Assembly (NCBI RefSeq): GCF_002101675.1
Contig: NZ_LQOY01000244.1
Location: 1-64,000 of the forward strand
DNA length: 64,000 nt
Direction: 5' to 3'
DNA from: Mycobacterium gordonae
GTDB taxonomy: Bacteria; Actinomycetota; Actinomycetes; Mycobacteriales; Mycobacteriaceae
Position 1 is the first letter of the stretch. The number at the start of each line of letters is the position of its first letter. This document shows positions 23,750-31,360 of the stretch, piece by piece. Made by a program: the position numbers and the translations under genes. The notes below the pieces were generated by a model. That model worked only from the letters and a program-made list of their open reading frames with translations, was not told the origin of the DNA and made no database searches.

Positions 23750-25126
23750 TCAGTGATCGCGGCAGACCAGCAACTCTTTGAGCGCATCGGGAAAGGCGTC
23801 GGCCAGCCCCCACAGATCCGGCACCAGGTCCGGGCAGGAGATGATGCCGATGCCGAGTGCACCGTTGAGGGACATGACGGTGATGTTGAGCCCCGCACCA
23901 CCGAGGAGCGGGCCGAGGGGATACATCGACTCGACGCCGCAGCCCAGGAAGTACAGCTGATCCTGCGGACCGGGCACATTCGACAAGATCATGTTGTAGA
24001 CGGGGCTGGTAGTCAACGGGATTCGAGGCAGGATGCGCATCGCCGCGCCGAACATCGTTTGTCCGCCGAACTCGGTCCAGTCGTGCAACAGGGAAGGCCC
24101 CATGGCCGCGGTATGGTCTTTGGCCGCCCTGTTGCCCTCGGCGATGGCACGGATGCGATCGGCGGGATCGGCGATCTGGGTCTCCATGCGGCAGAACATC
24201 CACGTGGTCTGATTACGGCCGGCCCGTTGCGATTTGTCGCGCACCGAGACCGGGACCGTGGCGACCAGAGGAACCTCGGGCAGTTCGTCGCGCTCAAGCA
24301 GAAACCGCCGCATCACCCCGGCACACAAAGTCACCACCACGTCGTTGACGGTCACCCCGAACCGGTCCTTGACCGTCTTGACATCGCGCATGTCGAGTTG
24401 GGTGAAGGCCACGTTGCGGTGGTGGGTCAACGGCCCGTTGAACGGGGTCGGTGGCGCACGGAAGGGTGCGGCCATGGTGCGGCCTTCCCGCGCTCGCAAG
24501 ACCGTCTGCGCGAGGGTGATCATGGTCGCCGGCACCACCGTGGCCAGCCGTAACGGTCGCTTCACGACGTTGAGCAAGCCACTCGCCGCAATCTGCAGGG
24601 CGCTGGCACGCCCGGCACCTTGAACCGGCCGCGGGGCCGGAGCATCGGGGACCAGGCTGCACAGCTGGGCCAACAGATTCGCCCCAGCGACGCCGTCGAC
24701 CACGGCATGGTGCACCTTGAGCACCGCCGCCAGCCCGTGCTCGCGGGCGCCGCCCTCGATCACCCACATCTCCCACAGCGGACGGTCCCGGTCCAGCGGC
24801 AGACCCGCGACGTGGCCGCAGATCTCGGCCAGTTCGCGGCGGCCTCCGGGTGCCGGTACCGCGACCCGGTGCAGGTGGCGCCGTAGCGCGAAACTCTCAT
24901 CGTCCACCCACACCGGGTGATCCGGATTCAGTTGCGTATCAGCAAGTTTCATCCGAAACTCGGGCACCGCACGCACGTGCTTCGCCAGCGCAGTACGGAG
25001 CCGGGCGTAGGAGTATCCGCCCGGCATCGTCGAGGTATCGAGTTCCAGGACGCAGCAAACGTTCAATGGCTGCGTCGGTGTCTCCATGTAGAGGAAGAAA
25101 GCATCAAGACCGCTCAGTCGTTCCAT
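23750..25126 (-). CDS. Wax ester synthase/diacylglycerol acyltransferase (WS/DGAT family)
   Basis: The 458-residue protein begins MERLSGLDAFFLYMETPTQP, the family's typical N-terminus. The catalytic HHxxxDG motif is HHAVVDG at 139-145. The C-terminal part has the NVPGP block (SNVPGPQDQLYFLG) and the GIISCPDLVPDLWGLAD region expected for a mycobacterial triacylglycerol synthase. These enzymes join acyl-CoA to diacylglycerol or fatty alcohols for storage lipid. Its start overlaps the end of the FAD monooxygenase gene by 23 bp, so the two are probably co-transcribed. Confidence 0.95.
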   Translation of the reverse strand: MERLSGLDAFFLYMETPTQPLNVCCVLELDTSTMPGGYSYARLRTALAKHVRAVPEFRMKLADTQLNPDHPVWVDDESFALRRHLHRVAVPAPGGRRELAEICGHVAGLPLDRDRPLWEMWVIEGGAREHGLAAVLKVHHAVVDGVAGANLLAQLCSLVPDAPAPRPVQGAGRASALQIAASGLLNVVKRPLRLATVVPATMITLAQTVLRAREGRTMAAPFRAPPTPFNGPLTHHRNVAFTQLDMRDVKTVKDRFGVTVNDVVVTLCAGVMRRFLLERDELPEVPLVATVPVSVRDKSQRAGRNQTTWMFCRMETQIADPADRIRAIAEGNRAAKDHTAAMGPSLLHDWTEFGGQTMFGAAMRILPRIPLTTSPVYNMILSNVPGPQDQLYFLGCGVESMYPLGPLLGGAGLNITVMSLNGALGIGIISCPDLVPDLWGLADAFPDALKELLVCRDH

Positions 25127-26714
25127 AGTCGCCCACCCGACTAGTCACGTGCATATGGTGATAAACCCACGGCTCCCCGTCAGCCTTCCCGTCGGGCCCG
25201 GCACCCAGGTCCCGCACCGCGTACCCCGGTTGGCCCTCGCTTAAACCACTCCAGCTTTCGCCGCACCATCGGGTCAGCACCGCCGCGAGTTCGGCGGCCG
25301 TCGGCGTTCGGCGCGCCGCCCACGCGACATAACCGTCCGGGCGAACCAGTACCGCGGCCGGTTGCATTGCGGTGCAATGGTTTACCTGGTCAACGCCGGG
25401 CCAGTCGCCGCCGTGTCCTGGCCCGCGCGTCAGCAGGACGAAACGGCCGCTACGCAACACTTCGTAGAGCCTGGCGCCGTTGCAGTCGATGTCCGGCATG
25501 CGCCGGCCCACCCGTGGGTCGTCGGTGCGCGAATGGCGTGCGTAACCGATGGCGATCCCGCTGAGCCGTTCGGCAATCGCCCGCCGGCTGCGGTGGAAAC
25601 GCAGGATCACGCGAGTCACCAGGCGCTGCAGCACACGGCGTATCGCGGAGCGGCCCAGCACAAGCTGGTTGAGCATGTCGGTCATCTTCAGCACGTCGGC
25701 GCCAACCGGATGCCGCTCGGATTCGTAGCTGTCTAGCAGCGACTCTTGCGCGCGACCGCCCAGCTCGCCCTTGACCACGACGGCCAGCTTCCAGCCGAGA
25801 TTCATGGCGTCGCCGATGCCGGTGTTCATGCCCTGCCCCCCGATGGGCGAGTGGACGTGGGCAGCGTCGCCGGCCAGCAGCACCCGGCCCACCCGATAGT
25901 GTCGAGCCTGCCGTCGTTCACTGAGAAATCGGGAGCTCCAACGCATCTCGCTCAAACCGAAATCCACGCCGGCGATCCGGTGGAAAGCATCCCTGATCTG
26001 TGCAGCGGTCACCGGCTGGGTCAGCGGTTCGTTTTCACGCCGGCGGTCCCAGGCGATTGCCCGATACCAGCCGTCGCCGAACGGCAGAACCAGCACCACA
26101 CCCTCGGCATTCATCCGGGCGAACATCCGCTCGGCGGGCGGTCGAGTCAGCCGCACGTCGGCCAGCATGATGTGCGTCTGGTACTGCTTGCCCACAAAAT
26201 CGACACCGAGCAGGCGACGCACCGCGCTGTGCGCACCGTCGCAACCCACCACGTAGCGTGCGCGCACGCCGGCACCGTCGGCAAGCGTGAGGCGAACGCC
26301 GTCGCGGTCCTGCTCGAGGCCGACCACCTCGGCGCCCCGGATAATGGGGACCCCGAGACGTTGCGCGCGGACCGCGAGCACCTGTTCGGTTCCGCTCTGC
26401 GGGACCATCAAAATGTAGGGGTAGGGCGTCGTCAGTTCGGCGGCCAGAGAGATCGCCGCACCGGGAATCGGGGCCACCTCGCCCACCCGGAATCCGCAAG
26501 ACAACACCTCTTCCGCAAGCCCCCGAGCGTCCAGCAGTTCCAGGGTGCGCGCGTGGACCGCGAAAGCCCGGGTGATATTCGATTGCTCGGCACGACGTTC
26601 CAGTATCTGCACCCGAACCCCGCGCATCGCGAGCTCGTTGGCCAGCATCAATCCGGTGGGTCCGGCACCGACCACGGCGACGTCGACTTCACTGCCGGTT
26701 TCACAAGCGCTCAT
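25104..26714 (-). CDS. FAD-dependent aromatic-ring monooxygenase (PheA/TfdB type)
   Basis: The start is ATG 26714, with a perfect AAGGAGGT ribosome site just upstream; the frame is open beyond it. The protein has 536 residues. VDVAVVGAGPTGLMLANELA binds the FAD ADP moiety, VVGCDGAHSAVR is the DG motif, and VLLAGDAAHVHSPIGGQGMNTGIGDAMNLGWKLA is the GD motif region. The last roughly 150 residues are a thioredoxin-like C-terminal domain as in phenol hydroxylases. It should hydroxylate an aromatic or polyketide-like substrate using NAD(P)H. It is upstream of WS/DGAT and divergent from the LuxR regulator at 26820. Confidence 0.9.
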   Translation of the reverse strand: MSACETGSEVDVAVVGAGPTGLMLANELAMRGVRVQILERRAEQSNITRAFAVHARTLELLDARGLAEEVLSCGFRVGEVAPIPGAAISLAAELTTPYPYILMVPQSGTEQVLAVRAQRLGVPIIRGAEVVGLEQDRDGVRLTLADGAGVRARYVVGCDGAHSAVRRLLGVDFVGKQYQTHIMLADVRLTRPPAERMFARMNAEGVVLVLPFGDGWYRAIAWDRRRENEPLTQPVTAAQIRDAFHRIAGVDFGLSEMRWSSRFLSERRQARHYRVGRVLLAGDAAHVHSPIGGQGMNTGIGDAMNLGWKLAVVVKGELGGRAQESLLDSYESERHPVGADVLKMTDMLNQLVLGRSAIRRVLQRLVTRVILRFHRSRRAIAERLSGIAIGYARHSRTDDPRVGRRMPDIDCNGARLYEVLRSGRFVLLTRGPGHGGDWPGVDQVNHCTAMQPAAVLVRPDGYVAWAARRTPTAAELAAVLTRWCGESWSGLSEGQPGYAVRDLGAGPDGKADGEPWVYHHMHVTSRVGDYGTTERS

Positions 26715-26819
26715 CGCGACCTCCTTGTTGTGTGTCAGTCCAGCGTCGCGCCTTCCGGGTGCCGTCGAATCAGTGAAGTCACCAGTCCCGGCACCGGTCC
26801 GGGTCTTAGGATCGGTGCT

Positions 26820-29549
26820 GTGCTGCACGGCCGTGAGCGGGAATGTGCACAGCTAGACGGCCTGCTGGCGACCGCACGGTCCGGCGGCAGTGGCGCGTTG
26901 GTGGTCCGCGGGGAGCCCGGCATCGGCAAGTCGGCGCTGCTTGATCGCGCGGCGGCGCGAGCCGGCGGAATGCGGATCCTGCGGACAGTCGGCATACCGA
27001 CCGAGTCGCAGCTGCCGTTCGCCGGAGTGCACACGCTGCTGCGGCCGGTGCTGGGGTGCAGTGACGCCATCCCCGACCGGCAGCGTGCCGCGCTGCGCGG
27101 CGCCTTCGGGCTCGGACCGACATCCGCGGAAGACCGGTTCGTGATCTCGATGGCGGTGCTGAACACCCTGGCCGAGGCGGCGGAGACGGCTCCGCTGCTA
27201 TGCCTGATCGATGACGCGCAGTGGCTGGACGGACCTTCGGCGGACGCGCTGACGTTCGCCGCCAGGCGAATCCAGGCCGAGGGAATCGTCATGATTTTCG
27301 CCGCGCGTGACGAAAGCCCTTTCCAAGCACCAGGATTGGCGGAGCTCAGGCTGACCGGTATCGACTCGGCTGCCGCGGCGAGGATCGTGGCCGAACGCAC
27401 CGGCAGTCCGGTCGCGCAGACGGTCCGCGACCGGTTGGTAGCCGACACGCTGGGCAACCCGCTGGCCATCGCCGAATCGGCGCGGATGCTGTCCGCAGAC
27501 CAGGTGGCGGGGCGGACCGCTCTGCCGGACCGGTTACCGGTCAGCACCGATCTGGAGCGTCTGTATCTGCATCGGGTCGGCGAGCTACCGACCCAAGTCC
27601 AGACGCTGGTACTGGTGGCTGCCGCCCACGACACGGGGCAACTCGACGGCGTGCTGCGGGCCGCCCAGCTTGTGGGCGCCGGACCCGACGCCCTCGACAT
27701 CGCCGAGGCAGCCGGGCTGCTGCGGGTGGATGCGGCCGTCGTGTCGTTCGTGCAGCCGCTCGTGCGGTCCGCGGTCTATCACGGTGCGACGACGCAGCGA
27801 CGCCGCCAGGTCGAACGCGCGCTGGCATCCTGCCTCGACGGCGACACCGACGCTGACCGCAAGGCCTGGCATCTCGCCAACGCCGCGGCCGGGCCGGACG
27901 TCGAGGTGGCCGAGTCGCTGCACGCAGCCGCCCGACGCGCCGCCGCCCGCGGCGGGCACGATGCGGCGGCCGCCGCATTTCAGCGCGCAGCCTCGCTCAC
28001 CACAGCCGCCGAGCTACGGGCATCACGGCTGGCCGATGCGGCCGCAGCCGCGTGGTCGGCCGGACAACCACATCGCGCGCAGGCGATCCTGGACCAGGCC
28101 CTGCCCCTGGCCGAGGCGGCGCAGCTGCGAGCGCGCATCGCGCACCTGCGTGGATCGATCGAAGCGCACTGCGGGAGCCCGTCGGCCGCCTACGCCATCC
28201 TCGTAGGTGCCTCGGAGTTGGTCGTTACCGCCGAACCGGCGCGGGCGGCCGTGATGCTCGGTGAGGCGGGCCAGCTGGCGTGGGCCGGCGGCGACGTGGA
28301 GCGGCTCGATGACGTCGCCCGCCGACTTGCCGCGCTGCGGGTCGAACACCACCCTGGATTCGTTGCCGCACATGTGATCAGCGGCCTGTCCGGGCTGTTG
28401 CGCGGTGACACCTCGGCCACCGCGGCCAAGTTGCGTGCGGCCGTCGAGCTGGCTACCGCGAGTCAGGAACCGCGGGTGCTGATGGGCGCGGCCGCTGGGG
28501 CGATGTTCCTCGGTGCGGACGCGCACGCGATCGATCTGTTCAGCACCGCGGTCGCCAAGACACGTGCCGCCGCCGACGTCGCCACCCTGCCGCTGCTGCT
28601 CGCGCCGCTGTCCATGGTGGAAATGCTGACCAGCCGCTACGCTACGGCGCTGGCCGACGCTTCGGAGGGTCTGAGGCTGGCCGAAGAGACCGGACAGCAC
28701 AATCCCGCGGCGCACCTTCACGCCGTGCTGGCGATGGTTGCGGCGGTGCAGGGCCGCGCCGAGGATTGCCGTGATCACGCAGAATCCGCGTTGTCACAAG
28801 CCATCTCGTATCGCCTCGGCCCGCATGCGGCCATTGCGTCCTGGGCGCTGGCCTTGCTCGATCTCGGCGCCGGCCGCGCCGAAGAAGCTTTCGACCGGCT
28901 CGAGGCGCTGGCCGGTGCGGCTCCCGGCGAGGGCAACCAGATGGTGACCCTGATGGCCACACCCGATTTCGTGGAGGCCGCCGCGCGCATCCAGCGCAGT
29001 GAAGCCGCGGCCGCTCGGCTGGCCGCTCTGCAGGCGTGGGCGCGCGACACCGGTGCGCCGTGGGCCAGCGCGTTGGTGGCCCGCTGTCACGGTCTGACGG
29101 CGGACACCGACCATGATCGCCACTTCTCCGAGGCATTGAGCCTGCACGGGCAGGGCGCCCGGCCCTTCGACACCGCCCGCACTCAGCTGCGATACGGCGA
29201 GCATCTGAGGCGCCGCCGGCGTCGCACACAGGCACGCAAATATCTGCGCTCAGCCCACGAGACCTTCCAGCGGCTGGGCGCTGTGCCCTGGGCTGAGCAG
29301 GCCGGTACCGAATTGCTGGCCACCGGCGAAACCGCACGCAAACGCGATGTCACCGCCGTCGATCAGCTGACCCCGCAGGAATTGCAGATCGCGCGCTACG
29401 TCAGCGCGGGCGAGACCAATCGGTCCATCGCGACATTGCTGTTCCTCAGCCCGCGCACGGTCGACTACCACCTTCGGAAGATCTTCACGAAGCTGGGGCT
29501 GTCGTCACGAGCCGAATTGATCCGTATGTCGCTGAGCCAGGAATGGTAG
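26820..29549 (+). CDS. Large LuxR-family ATPase regulator (LAL type)
   Basis: The start is GTG 26820 with AGGA upstream; the long open frame before it is antisense to the monooxygenase. This 909-residue protein begins LHGRERECAQLDGLL, with Walker A VVRGEPGIGKSALL and Walker B LLCLIDDAQWLD. A long alanine-rich helical region resembling TPR repeats follows. The C-terminus is a LuxR helix-turn-helix (LTPQELQIARYVSAGETN; SPRTVDYHLRKIFTKLGLSS). LAL regulators are usually activators responding to small molecules bound by the middle region. It probably controls the divergent monooxygenase/WS-DGAT pair, and the next gene begins 9 bp after its stop. Confidence 0.9.
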   Translation: MLHGRERECAQLDGLLATARSGGSGALVVRGEPGIGKSALLDRAAARAGGMRILRTVGIPTESQLPFAGVHTLLRPVLGCSDAIPDRQRAALRGAFGLGPTSAEDRFVISMAVLNTLAEAAETAPLLCLIDDAQWLDGPSADALTFAARRIQAEGIVMIFAARDESPFQAPGLAELRLTGIDSAAAARIVAERTGSPVAQTVRDRLVADTLGNPLAIAESARMLSADQVAGRTALPDRLPVSTDLERLYLHRVGELPTQVQTLVLVAAAHDTGQLDGVLRAAQLVGAGPDALDIAEAAGLLRVDAAVVSFVQPLVRSAVYHGATTQRRRQVERALASCLDGDTDADRKAWHLANAAAGPDVEVAESLHAAARRAAARGGHDAAAAAFQRAASLTTAAELRASRLADAAAAAWSAGQPHRAQAILDQALPLAEAAQLRARIAHLRGSIEAHCGSPSAAYAILVGASELVVTAEPARAAVMLGEAGQLAWAGGDVERLDDVARRLAALRVEHHPGFVAAHVISGLSGLLRGDTSATAAKLRAAVELATASQEPRVLMGAAAGAMFLGADAHAIDLFSTAVAKTRAAADVATLPLLLAPLSMVEMLTSRYATALADASEGLRLAEETGQHNPAAHLHAVLAMVAAVQGRAEDCRDHAESALSQAISYRLGPHAAIASWALALLDLGAGRAEEAFDRLEALAGAAPGEGNQMVTLMATPDFVEAAARIQRSEAAAARLAALQAWARDTGAPWASALVARCHGLTADTDHDRHFSEALSLHGQGARPFDTARTQLRYGEHLRRRRRRTQARKYLRSAHETFQRLGAVPWAEQAGTELLATGETARKRDVTAVDQLTPQELQIARYVSAGETNRSIATLLFLSPRTVDYHLRKIFTKLGLSSRAELIRMSLSQEW

Positions 29550-29558
29550 ACAACTGGC

Positions 29559-30485
29559 ATGACTGTTGGCGCGGCCGCGATCACGATCTTTCATCAACCT
29601 CGGGATCCGCATCGGTTCCGTGGCTGGGTCGAGAATTACCTGGGCACTGCCCGGCAGTCACCTGGGTATCTCGCTGCGCGCCAATCGGTTCCCGGTGGCG
29701 GCCAGTTGGATTGGGCCGTCGAGGTGTCCTTTGACAGCTCCGAGTCACTCGATGAGTGGCTTGACAGCGCGCGGCGGCGCGCCCTGCTTGCCGACGGCGC
29801 GGCACAGGGCTTCGGGCGATCTGCCGCCGATCTCATCCTGGCGCCAGGCGAACTGCCACCCGGTAACGCCGGGGTGTTCCTGCACCCCGTCGCCTCGGGC
29901 AAGGACGCAGATTTTGTTGGCGCGCAACGGGATCTGGCGCAGATTACGGCCACCTTCCCCGGATACGAAGGGACGGCACTGTTTCCTGCCGACCGGAGCG
30001 GTCAGTGGATGTCGGTGCTGCGTTTTCGCACCGCCGGGCAACTCGCTGCCTGGATCCGGTCCGGGGAGCGCCGGCTGGCGCTGCCAAGTCTGCGCCAGGA
30101 GTTGACCCACGATTTCGCCGAACTGCCGCGCAGCGCGCCGTTCGGTTCGACGGTCCGTGTCGCCGAGGGCCGGGCCAAGATCACCCCCGGATGGAAATCG
30201 GCGATGCTGGTGGTGCTTTGCCTCTACCCCACCGTGATCCTGCTCAACAAATCACTGTCCCCGGCGCTGACGCGCATCGGAATCGCCCAGGCAGCAGTCA
30301 TTTTCGTCGGCAACGTGGTCAGCGTCGCTGTGCTGCAATGGGTTCTGGTCCCCGCGGCGTCTCGACCGTTCAAGCGCTGGCTCGACCCGATCGACGGCGC
30401 GGGCAGGCGGATCAGCCTGGCGGGTGCTGCTGTAGTCATCGTCGGTTACGCGCTACTCTTGTTGGCTTTCGGCCTGCTGGGCTAG
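29559..30485 (+). CDS. Membrane protein with tandem ABM-like ferredoxin-fold domains
   Basis: The 308-residue protein has two related alpha/beta domains of about 95 residues (AITIFHQPRDPHRFRGWV; GVFLHPVASGKDADFVGAQR), each ending in a strand and helix like antibiotic biosynthesis monooxygenase (ABM) domains. Three C-terminal membrane segments follow (WKSAMLVVLCLYPTVILL; AAVIFVGNVVSVAVLQWVLV; AGAAVVIVGYALLLLAFGLL). ABM domains are often cofactor-free oxygenases or simply dimerisation modules. It lies 9 bp after the LuxR gene, so it is in the same operon. The TAG stop lies in CTAG, which also gives the stop of the convergent SDR gene. Confidence 0.75.
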   Translation: MTVGAAAITIFHQPRDPHRFRGWVENYLGTARQSPGYLAARQSVPGGGQLDWAVEVSFDSSESLDEWLDSARRRALLADGAAQGFGRSAADLILAPGELPPGNAGVFLHPVASGKDADFVGAQRDLAQITATFPGYEGTALFPADRSGQWMSVLRFRTAGQLAAWIRSGERRLALPSLRQELTHDFAELPRSAPFGSTVRVAEGRAKITPGWKSAMLVVLCLYPTVILLNKSLSPALTRIGIAQAAVIFVGNVVSVAVLQWVLVPAASRPFKRWLDPIDGAGRRISLAGAAVVIVGYALLLLAFGLLG

Positions 30486-31360
30486 CCAGTGCCGATCATG
30501 GTGTGCAACTGATCGATCGACCAGGGCACGCTGTCGCTGTGATCGCGATAGCCGAGCACCTGTGGCGCGGGCCGGCCGAAGCGGCCCACGAAACCGCCTG
30601 CGGCAACGAATATCTGACCGGTGACCTCGCGCGCCAGACCGCTGGCCAGGTAGGCATAGAGCGGAGCCACGAAGGCGGGCGGAGCGGCGTCCAGTGAGGC
30701 GCGCATCGTCATCTCGTCGAGCAGTCCGCGTCGATGCAGGCCGAGGATGTGCTGCTCGTACTCAGGGCCGGTGGACAATCGGGTCCTGGCCCCGGGACAC
30801 ACCACATTGGCCCGCACCCCGGCGGCCTTGAGCTCCGCCGCCACGGCCATCGTCAAGCCGTTGACTGCCGCTTTACCCGCGGGATAGCCGGTGCCGCCGT
30901 AATCTCCGAGGAACGCGACCGAACCGGTGTTGATGATTGCGCCGTGACCCTGGGCGGCCATGACCGGCGCGGCGACGCGACAGGTATGGAAGACGGTCCC
31001 GAGATGCGCACTGATCAAGGTGTCGAACTCCGCCGGTGTGATCCGCAGAATCGAGGAGCCGGGTGGCTCGGCGATACCGGCGCAGTTGATCAGCACGTCC
31101 AGCCGTCCGAAGGACTGGATACAGGCCTCGATCAGACCGGCGGCGACCTCTTCGTCACCGGCTGCACCGGCGACGCCGACCGCATCGCCGCCCGCGGCGG
31201 TGAGGGAGCCGACAAGCTCGTTTACCGGGTCGGGATCACGGCCGTTGACGACGACGGCCGCGCCCAGCGTGCAAAGCAGTTCGCTGACGGCGCGCCCGAT
31301 CCCGCGGCTGCCGCCGACCACCACCACACCACGTCCGGCAAGCAGGTCATCGGTGCTCAT
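30482..31360 (-). CDS. SDR family oxidoreductase
   Basis: The 292-residue short-chain dehydrogenase starts at ATG 31360, which overlaps the stop of the MmpL gene (ATGA). Cofactor motif VVVVGGSRGIGRAVSELL, NCAG in the middle, Ser in INTGSVAFLGDYGG, and the Tyr-x-x-x-Lys pair YPAGK follow in order. NADPH or NADH use cannot be told. Gene position suggests that it may process a lipid handled by the MmpL protein. Its stop overlaps that of the convergent membrane ABM protein at a shared CTAG. Confidence 0.88.
   Translation of the reverse strand: MSTDDLLAGRGVVVVGGSRGIGRAVSELLCTLGAAVVVNGRDPDPVNELVGSLTAAGGDAVGVAGAAGDEEVAAGLIEACIQSFGRLDVLINCAGIAEPPGSSILRITPAEFDTLISAHLGTVFHTCRVAAPVMAAQGHGAIINTGSVAFLGDYGGTGYPAGKAAVNGLTMAVAAELKAAGVRANVVCPGARTRLSTGPEYEQHILGLHRRGLLDEMTMRASLDAAPPAFVAPLYAYLASGLAREVTGQIFVAAGGFVGRFGRPAPQVLGYRDHSDSVPWSIDQLHTMIGTG

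Noticed and set aside
25746..26819. N-terminal extension of the LuxR regulator frame on the plus strand
   Set aside because: This part is antisense to the FAD monooxygenase, and family sequence begins at the GTG at 26820.
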